A DNA stretch of 64,000 nt from an uncultured Collinsella sp. (GCA_902491395.1 CABUHO010000005.1:1-64000); one strand, 5' to 3'. Counted from the first letter of the stretch, positions 17,339 to 27,340 are shown. Numbers and translations: made by a program. The notes: generated from the sequence alone by a model not told the origin.

Positions 17339-17503
17339 CGCACAACGGGACCTCGGTTGGGTTCTGTCCCTTTGGCAGTCGCTTCGCTTCTGCCCATCCT
17401 GGCTGATGCGGTGGTTTGGCGTTGGACCGGTTCTTTCTGATATATGCTGGTTGCGGCTCTTCTTTTGGGAGGAGTCGCTTTTTTGTTGTGAGGAGGATGG
17501 CCC

Positions 17504-18391
17504 GTGGCTGATAGGGAAATTCGCTCTGAGCTGCTTTCTGTGGATTGGAATGATGAATGGATGCGTCTGCAGGCTGCTCGGCATCGGGCTGATGACTCTT
17601 TTGAGTGGGACAAAAGGGCTCGGCATTTTCGGCCGCTTGAGACTGCTCCGTATGCTCGCGATTTTATGAAGCTGCTGGCACTCCAGCCTGGTGAGTCGGT
17701 GCTTGATATGGGGTGTGGGGCTGGGTCGATTGCTATTCCGCTCGCGCAGGCTGGGCATCCTGTGATTGCTGCTGATTTCTCTCCTGCCATGTTGGGCACG
17801 CTTGATGCTGGCATTGAGTATTACGGGCTCGAAGGCCGCATTACGCCGCTTGAGCTTGCCTGGGATGATGATTGGGACTTGGTTGGACCGGTCGCGAAAG
17901 CGGTAGATGTTACCTTTGCCAGTCGCTCTGTCACCACGACTAATCTAAAGGGCGCGCTTGCCAAGCTTGACCGTACGGCTCGTCGGCGTTGCGCTGTCAC
18001 GATGGTCGCTAACTCCAGCCCGCGCTATGACCTGCACTTGATGAATGCTATCGGCGCCTCGGTTACCTGCAGTAATGGCTTTGTCTATGCCTTTAATATC
18101 CTCATTCAGATGGGTGCCCTGCCGCAGGTCACGTACTTTGAATCGCCTCGTCGCGATACCTTCGACAGCCTTGAGGCGGGCGTGGCGGACTTCTCCCGCA
18201 TGCTCGAGCACGGTAACGAGGATAAGATCGACCGTCTGCGCGACTATATCGCTCAGCATATGATTGAGAACCCCCATGCTGGCGAGCCAGGCTCAAAAGG
18301 CGTGCCGCAGGGACGCTATATGCTTGACCATATCCGCAAGGTCCGCTGGGCGTTTATTGCCTGGGAGCCGGTCTCTGCGAACCGCCTGTAG
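17504..18391 (+). CDS. Class I SAM-dependent methyltransferase
   Basis: A 295-residue methyltransferase. The GTG at 17504 is the start: AGGAGG lies seven bases upstream, and the nearer ATG at 17497 runs into TGA after four codons. SAM-binding motif I is VLDMGCGAGSIAIPLAQAG (about residues 66-84), followed by the acidic motif-II end VIAADFSPAML. The substrate is unknown; the C-terminal part (YFESPRRDTFDSLEAGVADF) gives no further clue. Codon use leans toward GCT, CTT and CGG compared with the flanking genes, so recent acquisition is possible. No other gene shares its transcript with certainty. Confidence 0.88.
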   Translation: MADREIRSELLSVDWNDEWMRLQAARHRADDSFEWDKRARHFRPLETAPYARDFMKLLALQPGESVLDMGCGAGSIAIPLAQAGHPVIAADFSPAMLGTLDAGIEYYGLEGRITPLELAWDDDWDLVGPVAKAVDVTFASRSVTTTNLKGALAKLDRTARRRCAVTMVANSSPRYDLHLMNAIGASVTCSNGFVYAFNILIQMGALPQVTYFESPRRDTFDSLEAGVADFSRMLEHGNEDKIDRLRDYIAQHMIENPHAGEPGSKGVPQGRYMLDHIRKVRWAFIAWEPVSANRL

Positions 18392-18573
18392 ACCGATTGC
18401 ATCCGCGCCACGTATCCGCCTGCAGCCCGCACCGGCGGCTTGCTCGGCATCCGCATTCTTTGCGAACTGGGCAAACGCGCTCCACACCGCGCCGTTCCTG
18501 CGCTATCGTGGGACAGCTCACGTAGATTAAGGCCCCGTCGCGGGGCGCCCCATAACATAGAAAGCGAGAACCC

Positions 18574-18873
18574 ATGGCACTGACAGGAGCACAGGTCAAG
18601 CAGCTTCGCAGCATGGCCCATCACCTCAACCCCGCCATCATCATCGGCAAGTCCGACGTCAATGAGGGCACCGTCGAGCAGACGGTCGCCTACCTGGAGA
18701 AGCATGAGCTCGTTAAGTGCTCCGTGCTCGATGGCTCCAGCCTTTCTGCCCGCGAGGCCGCCGAGGAGCTCGCCGAGCGCTCCCACGCCGAGGTCGTCCA
18801 GGTTATCGGCCGCAAGTTCTCGCTGTATCGCGAGTCCTCGCGCAAAGACATCGAGAAGATCAAGCTCGTCTAA
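18574..18873 (+). CDS. yhbY: YhbY-type (CRM domain) RNA-binding protein
   Basis: A 99-residue single CRM-domain protein that binds pre-50S ribosomal particles in the family. The whole length fits: MALTGAQVKQLRSMAHHLNP at the start, IIIGKSDVNEGTVEQTVAYL, then the conserved loop QVIGRKFSLYRES. Start at ATG 18574. It is followed by a strong terminator shared with the convergent regulator gene. Confidence 0.93.
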   Translation: MALTGAQVKQLRSMAHHLNPAIIIGKSDVNEGTVEQTVAYLEKHELVKCSVLDGSSLSAREAAEELAERSHAEVVQVIGRKFSLYRESSRKDIEKIKLV

Positions 18874-18896
18874 GCACTCGTGCATCGTATGCCTAC

Positions 18897-18930
18897 GGGG
18901 CGTCCGGGTTACCTGGACGCCCCCTTTTTT
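18897..18930 (+). terminator. Terminator of yhbY
   Basis: The stem GGGGCGTCC / GGACGCCCC has a 9-base loop and is followed by CTTTTTT. The T run overlaps the stop codon of the convergent regulator gene at 18929. Confidence 0.9.
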
Positions 18931-21928
18931 ATCGCACAACGGCCATGCGCTTAAGCCTGCCTTCGACCAAACGCTCGTATAGACGCCGCGTCTCGGGCTC
19001 GGGCACGCCCGCAATCTGCTCTTTTAGATGATGGACATGTCCACTGTATAAATCGATGATGTCGCGACGGCGACCCGCGGCGTTATAGACGCGCATGGCG
19101 CAGCGAACCATATCCTCACGCGCCGTCTCCTGGCGAAGCCCTGCCTCGACCAACCATATCGCCGACTGCAGGTCGTTTTCTTCCAGCGCCTCGTTCGCCC
19201 CGCGAATCATGCTGTCGATAAACTTGGATTGCATAATGCGACGCATGCGCACAAAGTACGTTGGATTGCAGCCATTGGGAATATAGAGCGGACCGGCATA
19301 GAGCTGCTCGACCTTTAGACACAGCTCCACCAGATGAGGCCCGCGTGCTCCCCCACGATTTCCCAAGATTTCGCGGGTCATCTGCTCAAACAGCCGCACG
19401 TCGGTCTTAACGTAGTCGCCATTGAGCCCAATGCACTCGTTTTGAATCAGCACACACGACTTGCCGTCTGGCGTCGGACCCAAGGCCGAGCGCAGGCGTG
19501 ATATCGTCGAATACAAGTTGTTGCGGGCGCGGTTGAACTCTGCATGGGGCCACAGCTCCATGGCCAGGGTCTCGCGATCGACCAGCGCGTCCATACTCAG
19601 AGCGAGACGTTCCGCAAGCGTTGCCGCCTTCTTGCGACGCCACATCTTATCGGTGATGGGAAACCCGTCGCGCTCGGCTCGAAACGCCCCGAACATGCGA
19701 ATCTCGATATGCTCGATCGCATCGACGGCCTCGACCTCTTCGACCTGAAACAGCCGTTCGTGCGCTTCGTCCAAATCGTCGCGCAGCGTGTATCTCGAAA
19801 GCTCGCGCACCGGGAGCTTCTTGCGGATCCTTGCGCCAGACTCGCCCAGACAATGCATGGCAAGGCGCGCAAAGAGTCGATACGACGGCTCCAGCATTCC
19901 CGGACGGTTCATGGACATCCACGCCGCCAAATCGCTGTCACGGCCCGCAGAAGCCAGGTGCAGCGCCACCGTCCACGCTTCCGATCCGCGAACCTGCGTC
20001 TGGCTAATATCGAGCAGCTCCGCCTCCTCGCGCACCGTAACCATCGACGTGTTTCGCAAAAATGCCACGCGCTCCAGCAGCAGCGCGTTATCTCGCATAT
20101 ACGTCACCGTTTCGTCAACAAGCTTGAGCACCTGAACGGCACGGAACTTTGCGTTGACAGGGTGCCCCTCGGCCATCGACTGCCATCCTTCGAGCAAAAG
20201 CCCAAAGAGCTGAAGCCGATTATCGCGCACGCGCACGGCAAAACGGTCGATTTCGCTAAACGCCGCTTCGTCGGTTACCGGCAAGCCAGCGAGCAGGCGG
20301 CGTGCAGCCAGCACCATGCGCACCCAAATCGTCAGTGCCCTCAGGCTATGAATGTCGAGCGCCTCGACCATTAGGGCAAGCTCGTCATCGCGTGCATCGG
20401 TCCCCGCAAACGAGCCGTCAAAAAGCTCCACCAGCATCCGGTCTGCCCGTATAAATAAGCCGGCGATATCCAACTCGCAATCGTACGCTCCGTGCTCCCC
20501 GATTCCATCAAACGCATCGCCCACATCCGCATGCTCGGCCAAGCGGCGCTTTACCTCGATATGCGCCGACAACATGTCGAGTACGTCGCACGATGACGCG
20601 CGGTCCGGAAACGAAAGCGTCGTGGGGAGCCCCAGCCCGCTTTGCCCGTAGCAAACGATGGTAAGCGCCTGGGCCACTCTCCAGGCGAGCGGGTCAATCT
20701 CTTGCGCGGCGCGCTCGCCAGCCCGCTCGATAACAGCCGCCATGCATCGGGCCAACTTGGCGTTGGAAATGCTCACCGCCGACAGATACACGCCGAGCGC
20801 TTCAGGCAGCGTCGGCTCGTATGACAATCCATCGGCATTCATTGCCCCCAGCGCTGCGCGGCAAACGTCCGCCCCATGTCCAGTCAAGGCAAGGTCGACC
20901 CCATACTGCCCGGCAAGCTCGAGCACGACATTCCGATCTAAGAAGGCATCTGCCAGGTCCATCGCCAGGTCGCATCGGCCCGCCTTGATTAAAATGCGGG
21001 CAGCGCGTCGTATAAGTTCGGGACTGATCTCGGCGATCAGCTTGCGCAGCCTGAGCCGCGCATTGTCTTCCGTTCCCAAGCAGGCAAAACTTCGGTCGAC
21101 CGGGTCAATGCCAAAGATGGGATAATCGCGCACCAGATACGACTGGTCAACCATCGATAGACGCACGCCGCACGCCTCGAGCTCTGCGATATTGCCTTCG
21201 CCCATTAAGACCATAAGGCCCGCAACGTTAAACAGCGTGTTGTTGTCGAGGGATGCCAAGTCGGCAAGCGCCGCGCCGTATACGTTGACGATCTCGTTTT
21301 CGAGCAACTGGGCGACATCGCCCTGGCCGTACAGCCCCGTCTGCAGCGCCGAGACCAGCTCGGGCACGCCTTGCGTAAGCTGGTAAAAATCGAGCGACGT
21401 GCTAATCGAAAAAGCCGATGCCCACGCCGAATACTCATAGGCATGCACCTTGAGCATCTGCGCGTTGACCTTTACCGAATCCCCCAGCCCGCGGATAAGT
21501 AGACGGTTTGACGGGCGGCACGTCAAAAGAACGCCCACCCCCGACGCGCGCAGGCCACGAATCGTATCGATAAAGTCCTCGGTATCGCGCTGGTCGAAGA
21601 CCGGCACGTTATCGATGGCGATGAGTGAATGCGGCTTGTCCTTGAGCTCCTCTGCAACCACCTCGAGCTGCATGAATACCTCGCGGCCAATGGCCCGGTC
21701 GGCCTCGATAACGCGCACCGACCCTCGCGTGAAATCGCTTTTGACCTCGCGGACATACTGCATCAGCACCGAGGTCTTGCCAAATCCATCGGGTGCGTAA
21801 ACGAGCACGATCCCGGCTTGGCGGCCCTTGATAATCAGCTCGTTCATCAGCCGATCGCGGCGAACCATATAGCCCCCGCCCATCGACATCACTTCGAGGT
21901 CGCTCGTATTGCCCAGATCCTGTACCAT
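18929..21928 (-). CDS. Large NTPase regulator with C-terminal BTAD (SARP-like) domain
   Basis: A 999-residue probable transcription regulator. ATG 21928 is preceded by GAGGAGCGG. Near the N terminus lies a Walker A-like motif APDGFGKT (residues 45-52) and a Walker B-like stretch HSLIAIDNVPVFD, as in the NTPase domains of MalT/LuxR-type regulators. The middle is helical repeat. The last third contains IRMFGAFRAERDGFPITDKM and a winged-helix-like segment (KKAATLAERLALSM, ELWPHAEFNRARNNLYSTIS) followed by a bacterial transcriptional activation domain ending near the C terminus. That order resembles SARP-type DNA-binding plus BTAD. No LuxR helix-turn-helix is seen. The nearest downstream-strand neighbour is nagB, but a target cannot be deduced. 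Confidence 0.8.
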   Translation of the reverse strand: MVQDLGNTSDLEVMSMGGGYMVRRDRLMNELIIKGRQAGIVLVYAPDGFGKTSVLMQYVREVKSDFTRGSVRVIEADRAIGREVFMQLEVVAEELKDKPHSLIAIDNVPVFDQRDTEDFIDTIRGLRASGVGVLLTCRPSNRLLIRGLGDSVKVNAQMLKVHAYEYSAWASAFSISTSLDFYQLTQGVPELVSALQTGLYGQGDVAQLLENEIVNVYGAALADLASLDNNTLFNVAGLMVLMGEGNIAELEACGVRLSMVDQSYLVRDYPIFGIDPVDRSFACLGTEDNARLRLRKLIAEISPELIRRAARILIKAGRCDLAMDLADAFLDRNVVLELAGQYGVDLALTGHGADVCRAALGAMNADGLSYEPTLPEALGVYLSAVSISNAKLARCMAAVIERAGERAAQEIDPLAWRVAQALTIVCYGQSGLGLPTTLSFPDRASSCDVLDMLSAHIEVKRRLAEHADVGDAFDGIGEHGAYDCELDIAGLFIRADRMLVELFDGSFAGTDARDDELALMVEALDIHSLRALTIWVRMVLAARRLLAGLPVTDEAAFSEIDRFAVRVRDNRLQLFGLLLEGWQSMAEGHPVNAKFRAVQVLKLVDETVTYMRDNALLLERVAFLRNTSMVTVREEAELLDISQTQVRGSEAWTVALHLASAGRDSDLAAWMSMNRPGMLEPSYRLFARLAMHCLGESGARIRKKLPVRELSRYTLRDDLDEAHERLFQVEEVEAVDAIEHIEIRMFGAFRAERDGFPITDKMWRRKKAATLAERLALSMDALVDRETLAMELWPHAEFNRARNNLYSTISRLRSALGPTPDGKSCVLIQNECIGLNGDYVKTDVRLFEQMTREILGNRGGARGPHLVELCLKVEQLYAGPLYIPNGCNPTYFVRMRRIMQSKFIDSMIRGANEALEENDLQSAIWLVEAGLRQETAREDMVRCAMRVYNAAGRRRDIIDLYSGHVHHLKEQIAGVPEPETRRLYERLVEGRLKRMAVVR

Positions 21929-22336
21929 GCCCGCTCCTCAACTCGACCACATGGATACCGTAACCGCACGACCACACCTGCCACCCTATGAATAGCGTGA
22001 CACCATGTTTTTGGCTGCTTGTCGGTACGCATTCGGCAAGTTTTTGTACAGCGGGCACTGCTCGTTGTTTTTCCTTCGACAGACGACTGTTTATGCAGGT
22101 TAAATAGCTTGCTGAAATGTCCCATCTGGTAGGCAGTTTACCGTAAAGGAACGATTTTATTTGAGTTGCGCAACTCGCCTATTCCCCGCTACCGCCTGCG
22201 ACTATTTAGTAGCAATTTTGCATAATATATGGTATCGAATGCATCACGTTATCTGACTTGTGCACACTTCGCTTCTGATGAGGATGTTGCCGCGCCCCGC
22301 GCCTAACGGCCGCGTGCCGACAAGTCGCTTGCCCAG
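21929..22336. other. Intergenic region upstream of the regulator gene, no gene seen
   Basis: About 400 AT-richer bases between the nagB terminator and the regulator start. It presumably holds the regulator promoter. No RNA gene, repeat or convincing small frame was found. Confidence 0.5.
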
Positions 22337-22364
22337 CAAAAAAGGCCCCCGCAAAGCGGGAGCC
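22337..22364 (-). terminator. Terminator of nagB
   Basis: A GC-rich stem AGGCTCCCGC / GCGGGGGCCT (minus strand, one mismatch) with loop TTTG is followed by TTTTT, 32 bases beyond the nagB stop. Confidence 0.82.
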
Positions 22365-22395
22365 TCTCGGAGCGCAATATGGTTTCGCGGAGTCG

Positions 22396-23124
22396 TTACT
22401 CGCAGAGCGAAAGGGCAGCCTCGTCGGCGACCACGACGCAGTTGGTGTGCAGCTGCAGAATCGAGGCCGGGCACTCGGGCGTGACCGGGCCATAGCACAT
22501 GTCATGCACGGCCTGGGCCTTTGCCTCGCCATTGGCGACAACAAGGATCATGCGGGCATACATGATGGTCTGGGTACCCATGGTGTAGGCCTGACGGGGA
22601 ACGTCGTCGATGCTGTCGAACAGGCGGCTGTTGGCCTGAATGGTGCTCTCAGTGAGGTCGATGCAGTGCGTGCCCTTGGAGAAGTGGTCATCGGGCTCGT
22701 TGAAGCCGATGTGGCCGTTGTTGCCAATGCCGAGCAGCTGCAGATCCGGGTAACCGGCGGCGGCGACGATCTTGTCGTACTCAGAGCAGGCAGCGGCGGC
22801 GTCGGGGTTGGAACCGTCGGGCACATGCGTGTTGTTCAGGTCGATGTTGATGTGATCGAAGAAGTTCTCACGCATGAAGTAGTGATAGCTCTGGGGATCG
22901 TCGTGCGAAAGACCGCGATACTCGTCCAGGTTGTAAGTGCTGACCTCGGCAAAGTCGACGTCGCCCTTCTCGTACCAAGCAGCGAGCTGCTTGTAGGCAC
23001 CGATCGGGGTGGAGCCGGTGGCAAGACCCAGCACACAGTCGGGCTTGAGGATAACCTGCGCCGAAATAATATTAGCGGCCTTGCGGCTCATATCCTCGTA
23101 GTCTTTAGCTTTAATGATCTTCAT
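22396..23124 (-). CDS. nagB: Glucosamine-6-phosphate deaminase
   Basis: A 242-residue NagB, converting glucosamine-6-phosphate to fructose-6-phosphate and ammonia. The start MKIIKAKDYEDMSRKAANII at 23124 follows AAAGGACG; upstream in-frame codons lack family similarity. Motifs are LGLATGSTPIGAYKQL (phosphate loop), STYNLDEYRGL (catalytic Asp), and LGIGNNGHIGFNEPDD with the catalytic His. No nagA is adjacent. An EIIA gene lies upstream and glmM beyond it, so this stretch groups amino-sugar breakdown, PTS phosphate transfer and amino-sugar synthesis. NagB and GlmM act on opposite flows of glucosamine phosphate. Confidence 0.96.
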   Translation of the reverse strand: MKIIKAKDYEDMSRKAANIISAQVILKPDCVLGLATGSTPIGAYKQLAAWYEKGDVDFAEVSTYNLDEYRGLSHDDPQSYHYFMRENFFDHINIDLNNTHVPDGSNPDAAAACSEYDKIVAAAGYPDLQLLGIGNNGHIGFNEPDDHFSKGTHCIDLTESTIQANSRLFDSIDDVPRQAYTMGTQTIMYARMILVVANGEAKAQAVHDMCYGPVTPECPASILQLHTNCVVVADEAALSLCE

Positions 23125-23323
23125 TACGCGTCCTTTCTCGTACAAGAGAGGCAAGGCTCCCCTTACAAGCACTTGCCCGCGGCCCGCGTCGGCCGCAACC
23201 AACGTGTGCGGCCACCAGGGCGAGGTCGCGTAATGTATGTGTCTCGTGTCTAGCCGCGTCGAGGCCCCTGCCCGTCCACGGTGACCCAAAGCTGTTTAGC
23301 CTCGGACGTTTCCCATCTTGCCA

Positions 23324-23355
23324 CGGAGGGCGCCCTCTTTCAAGGGCGCCCTCCG
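23324..23355. terminator. Perfect hairpin between EIIA gene and nagB
   Basis: A 12-base perfect stem CGGAGGGCGCCC / GGGCGCCCTCCG with loop TCTTTCAA lies 41 bases beyond the EIIA stop. There is no clear T run on either side, so it may terminate or stabilise the EIIA message. Confidence 0.55.
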
Positions 23356-23396
23356 TAAACGTGTTTGAATTGTAGGCTAATGGCCACGTGCACTTG

Positions 23397-23894
23397 CTAG
23401 CGCTCGCGAGCAACGATGAGCTGGTCCATCTCTTCGACATGCACGCCAACGGAGCCCTTGATACTCGAGAACTCAACGGAGTTGCACACCAAGATGGGAA
23501 CCGTCACATCGTAGCCCTCGGCGGCAATTGCCTCGCGATCGAACTCAATGAGTACATCGCCCTTATGGACGATGTCACCCACTTGCGCATGTACGGTAAA
23601 GTGCTTACCCTCGAGCTGAACAGTGTCCAAACCAACGTGGATGAGCACGTCCAGGCCATCGACCGTGTTAAGCGCAACGGCGTGTCCCGTGGGAAAAATG
23701 GCCTCGACCTTGGCATCAGCCGGCGCGATCACGCGCGTACCCGTAGGCTGAATCGCCACGCCCTGGCCCAAAAGGCCGGTGGCAAACGTCTGGTCGTTTA
23801 CCTCGGAAAGCGGAATGACATCGCCCGAGATGGGAGCATCCAGCGTAAGGACTCGACCACGCATACCAAAAGACCTTAGGACTTTAGTGAACAT
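23397..23894 (-). CDS. Stand-alone PTS EIIA, glucose/beta-glucoside type
   Basis: A 165-residue single-domain EIIA of the Glc superfamily, the cytoplasmic phosphocarrier between HPr and EIIB. The start MFTKVLRSFGMRGRVLTLDA at 23894 is preceded by GAGGGGG. Signature segments: APISGDVIPLSEV, DKxF-like NDQTFATGLLGQGVAIQP, GHAVAL, and the active-site His in DVLIHVGLDTVQLEG. It is not next to a permease gene here. The beta-glucoside permease at 55250-56689 lacks its own EIIA, so this protein is a plausible partner. It may also phosphorylate other EIIBC proteins and act in carbon regulation. Confidence 0.92.
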   Translation of the reverse strand: MFTKVLRSFGMRGRVLTLDAPISGDVIPLSEVNDQTFATGLLGQGVAIQPTGTRVIAPADAKVEAIFPTGHAVALNTVDGLDVLIHVGLDTVQLEGKHFTVHAQVGDIVHKGDVLIEFDREAIAAEGYDVTVPILVCNSVEFSSIKGSVGVHVEEMDQLIVARER

Positions 23895-23965
23895 GCTCCC
23901 CCTCGGACATACCAATCAATCAAAATAACCTTGACAGTTTACCACTTGGCAACGGTTTTTGACCA

Positions 23966-25303
23966 TTAGGGAAGTTCGCGCTTGACAACCTCAACGATGT
24001 CGTCAACAACGCGCTGGGTCAGCTCGTGCGTCTCGGCCTCGGCCATAACGCGGACCAGCGGCTCGGTACCGCTCGGGCGCACCAGAATGCGGCCGCGGCC
24101 GTCCAGCTCCTTCTCGGCAGCAGCGACGGCATCCCAGATGGGCTGGCAATCGTCCAGACCAGCCTTGTTGTCGGAATGCACGTTGACGAGCACCTGCGGG
24201 TACTTCTTCATGATGCCGGCAAGATCGGTGAGGGTACGACCGGTGCGCTTGAGCACGGCCAGCAGCTGCAAAGCCGTCACCAGGCCGTCACCGGTGGTGT
24301 TGTGCTCCAGGAAGATGATGTGGCCGGACTGCTCGCCGCCGATGACGGCGCCGTCCGCGAGCATGCGCTCCAGAACGTAACGGTCGCCCACGGCGGTCTG
24401 AACCATCTCGAAGCCCTGCTCCTTCATAGCGATGGAGAAGCCCAGGTTGCACATGACGGTCGAGACGATCTCGGAGTTGGCGAGCTTGCCGCGAGCGGCG
24501 AGGTCAGAACCGCAGATAGCCAGGATGTAGTCACCGTCGATCTCATTGCCCTCGCTGTCCACGAACAGCACGCGGTCGGCGTCGCCGTCGTGGGCCAGAC
24601 CGATGTCAGCATGGGTGCGCAGCACGAGCTCGCGCAGGGGCTCGAGGTGCGTAGAGCCGCACTCAACGTTGATGTCGGTGCCGCAGTAATCGGTGTTGAT
24701 GGCGTGCACCGTGGCACCCAGGCGCTGCAGCGCGGCGGGCGTAGTCTGGCAGGAAGCACCGTGACCGCAGTCGACGGCAACAACCAGGCCGTCGAGCCTC
24801 AGGCCATCAAGCGTATCGATGGCGTGGTCGACGTATGCCTTGCGAGCGTCCTTCATCTTGATAATGTGGCCCACGCCGGCACCGGTCGGCAGCGTGTCGG
24901 CAGCCATGTCCTCCTCGGACATGACCCAGGCGCTGATCTCTTCCTCGACCGCGTCGGGAAGCTTCATGCCCTTGCGGCTAAAGAACTTGATGCCGTTGAA
25001 CTCCGGCGGATTGTGCGAAGCGGAGATGACGATGCCGCCGTCGAGCTCGTTCTGAACGGTGAGCAGCGCCACGGCAGGCGTGGGGATGACGCCGCAGCAG
25101 TGCGGACGGCCGCCCTCGGCCATGATGCCGGCGGTCAGAGCGCTCTCGAGCATGGTGCCCGAAAGACGTGTGTCGCGGCCGACGCAGATATCCGGACCAA
25201 GAAACTTGGTCGCCGCGCGGCCCAGGCGAAACGCGAGGTCGCACGAGAGGTCGGCATTGGCGACGCCACGGACGCCGTCGGTACCGAAGATGTTCTGGGG
25301 CAT
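23966..25303 (-). CDS. glmM: Phosphoglucosamine mutase
   Basis: A 445-residue GlmM, interconverting glucosamine-6-phosphate and glucosamine-1-phosphate on the route to UDP-GlcNAc and peptidoglycan. Start at ATG 25303 behind GAAGGAGCG. Motifs in order: FGTDGVRG at the N terminus, the phosphoserine loop ISASHNPPEFNGIKFF, the metal-binding DGDADR, the sugar-binding GGEQSGHIIF, and the phosphate-binding RPSGTEPLVRVMAE near the C terminus. All catalytic segments are present and the length is normal. The gene follows rplM-rpsI on the same strand but is cut off from them by a strong terminator. Confidence 0.97.
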   Translation of the reverse strand: MPQNIFGTDGVRGVANADLSCDLAFRLGRAATKFLGPDICVGRDTRLSGTMLESALTAGIMAEGGRPHCCGVIPTPAVALLTVQNELDGGIVISASHNPPEFNGIKFFSRKGMKLPDAVEEEISAWVMSEEDMAADTLPTGAGVGHIIKMKDARKAYVDHAIDTLDGLRLDGLVVAVDCGHGASCQTTPAALQRLGATVHAINTDYCGTDINVECGSTHLEPLRELVLRTHADIGLAHDGDADRVLFVDSEGNEIDGDYILAICGSDLAARGKLANSEIVSTVMCNLGFSIAMKEQGFEMVQTAVGDRYVLERMLADGAVIGGEQSGHIIFLEHNTTGDGLVTALQLLAVLKRTGRTLTDLAGIMKKYPQVLVNVHSDNKAGLDDCQPIWDAVAAAEKELDGRGRILVRPSGTEPLVRVMAEAETHELTQRVVDDIVEVVKRELP

Positions 25304-25352
25304 AGGATCGCTCCTTCCCTAGCAGGCGATATGCAACCGCCCACCCTAGTCG

Positions 25353-25395
25353 AAAAAGAAAAGCGGGACCCGCCGAGGAATCGGCAGGCCCCGCT
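25353..25395 (-). terminator. Terminator of rplM-rpsI operon
   Basis: A long stem (AGCGGGGCCTGCCG / CGGCGGGTCCCGCT on the minus strand) with loop ATTCCT is followed by TTTCTTTTTCG. Confidence 0.9.
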
Positions 25396-25426
25396 TGTAC
25401 ATTGTATCTCGTAAGGAGATAAAACC

Positions 25427-25822
<396 letters not shown>

Positions 25823-25824
25823 CT

Positions 25825-26268
25825 TTAAGCCTCCAGCTCAATCTTCGTGGGGTTCTGGGCAGCATGCGGATGCTCGGCACCAGCGTAGACCTTAAGCTTG
25901 GTCATCTGGGCACGGCCGAGGGTGGTCTTGGGCAGCATACCGCGAACGGCGCGCTCGATGACCTTCTCCGGGTGCTTCTCCATAGCCTGGCGGAAGCTCT
26001 CAGCCTTGAGGCCGCCGTTGTAGCCGCTGTGGCGATAATAGGTCTTCGTGTCGGCCTTGTTACCGGTAAGCTGGACCTTATCGGCGTTGATGACGACAAC
26101 GAAGTCGCCGCAGTCGCTGTTGGGCGTGAACTGGGGCTTGTTCTTACCGCGCAGGATCATTGCGATCTGGGTGGCAAGACGGCCCAGGACAGCACCATCG
26201 GCGTCGACGAGAACCCAGTTGCGCTGGACCTCGCCCTGCTTGGCGTAGTGAGTCGATTTCGAAATCAC
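25825..26268 (-). CDS. rplM: 50S ribosomal protein L13
   Basis: A 147-residue L13. Typical segments are NWVLVDADGAVLGRLATQIA, HYxPxxDCGD-like FTPNSDCGDFVVVINADKVQ, YRHSGYNGGLK and AVRGMLPKTTLGRAQMTKLK. It is the first gene of a two-gene operon with rpsI. The start is at ATG 26268 behind GGAGGAGTC. Confidence 0.98.
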   Translation of the reverse strand: MISKSTHYAKQGEVQRNWVLVDADGAVLGRLATQIAMILRGKNKPQFTPNSDCGDFVVVINADKVQLTGNKADTKTYYRHSGYNGGLKAESFRQAMEKHPEKVIERAVRGMLPKTTLGRAQMTKLKVYAGAEHPHAAQNPTKIELEA

Positions 26269-26461
26269 TTAGACTCCTCCATGTACAGTACGTGTTGTTA
26301 CAGAGATTCACGGGGCTCTGCAAGTAACCCGTCCATATTACCCCGCTCGCCGCCCGAGTCAACAGGTATTTTGGCTCCGACCAGAGTTTCTGCACATGTC
26401 ATCCACGAGCCGTGATTTTCCAGCTCTTTAGCTGTTGTCATTTTTTGAGGGTTTGCCGTCG

Positions 26462-27340
26462 CTAGCGCTCAACGAACTCTTGGATTTCCGCGAGCAGGCG
26501 CTTTGCCTCCTGACGGCCCTGGATATACAGGTCCAAAAGCTTTGCCGGATCGTGCTCGACATGGCCGACCTCGACCGGCTTTTGCGGAGCGACGACCAGC
26601 GCACGGCCCTCGCGCTCATACTTCCACAGGTGCATGCGCTGGATGTTGTAACGGTCGTGGCGCGTCTCGATAGCCTCGAGCAGATAGGGGTAGTCGGCAT
26701 AGCGGGCGCGCGCGGCAGGCATAAACTCGTAGGGCTTTTTCTCGTACGAGCGGTCCTGCGTGACGATGACGACCGCGCGCTCAAAGCCGGCCTCCTCGAG
26801 CACATGCTCGATAGGAACCGAATCGGCCACGCCGCCGTCGACGTATTTGTGCCCGTCAATCTCGACCGGCGGCGTCACCAGCGGCAGCGAGGTCGAGGCG
26901 CGCACGGCGTCGAGATCGAGCACGGCACTTTTGACCGGGAGGTACGTGGCGGTTCCAAAGAGCATGTCCGTTGCGACGGCGTACATCTCGATGGGGCTCG
27001 CGTCGAACGTCTCGTTGTCAAAGGGATCCAGGCGGTCCTGGACATCGTTGAAGATAAAGTCGTAGCCCACAATAGAGCCCGTGGACGCAAACGATGCGGC
27101 GCCCATGAAGCGGCTGTCGTTGCAGAAAGCCAGGTTGATGCGGTTGGCACGGCCGATCTGATGCGACTTGTAGTTCACGCCGTTGAGGGCGCCGGCCGAT
27201 ACACCGTAGACAGCCGGAATCTCGACACCGGCCTCCATGAGAACGTCGAGCACGCCCGCGGTAAATTGCCCGCGGAAGCTGCCGCCCTCCAGGACGAGCG
27301 CGACCTTGCCGGCGTTCTTTGCCTTATCTTCTGCAGTCAT
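26462..27340 (-). CDS. Patatin-like phospholipase family protein
   Basis: A 292-residue patatin-like hydrolase. ATG 27340 follows AGGAGGTCA. The oxyanion loop LEGGSFRGQFTAGVLDVL, the nucleophile motif GVSAG (Ser in YGVSAGALNG) and the catalytic-Asp motif DGGVAD (in YVDGGVADSVPIEH) are intact, giving a Ser-Asp dyad. It resembles the YjjU-type bacterial patatins, which are cytoplasmic and hydrolyse phospholipid or lysophospholipid-like substrates. There is no signal peptide. It stands alone between rplM and a repeat-rich region; the true substrate is unknown. Confidence 0.9.
   Translation of the reverse strand: MTAEDKAKNAGKVALVLEGGSFRGQFTAGVLDVLMEAGVEIPAVYGVSAGALNGVNYKSHQIGRANRINLAFCNDSRFMGAASFASTGSIVGYDFIFNDVQDRLDPFDNETFDASPIEMYAVATDMLFGTATYLPVKSAVLDLDAVRASTSLPLVTPPVEIDGHKYVDGGVADSVPIEHVLEEAGFERAVVIVTQDRSYEKKPYEFMPAARARYADYPYLLEAIETRHDRYNIQRMHLWKYEREGRALVVAPQKPVEVGHVEHDPAKLLDLYIQGRQEAKRLLAEIQEFVER

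Noticed and set aside
22447..23253. 268-residue plus-strand frame opposite nagB
   Set aside because: It is a mirror of the well-conserved NagB coding sequence, with no motif of its own.
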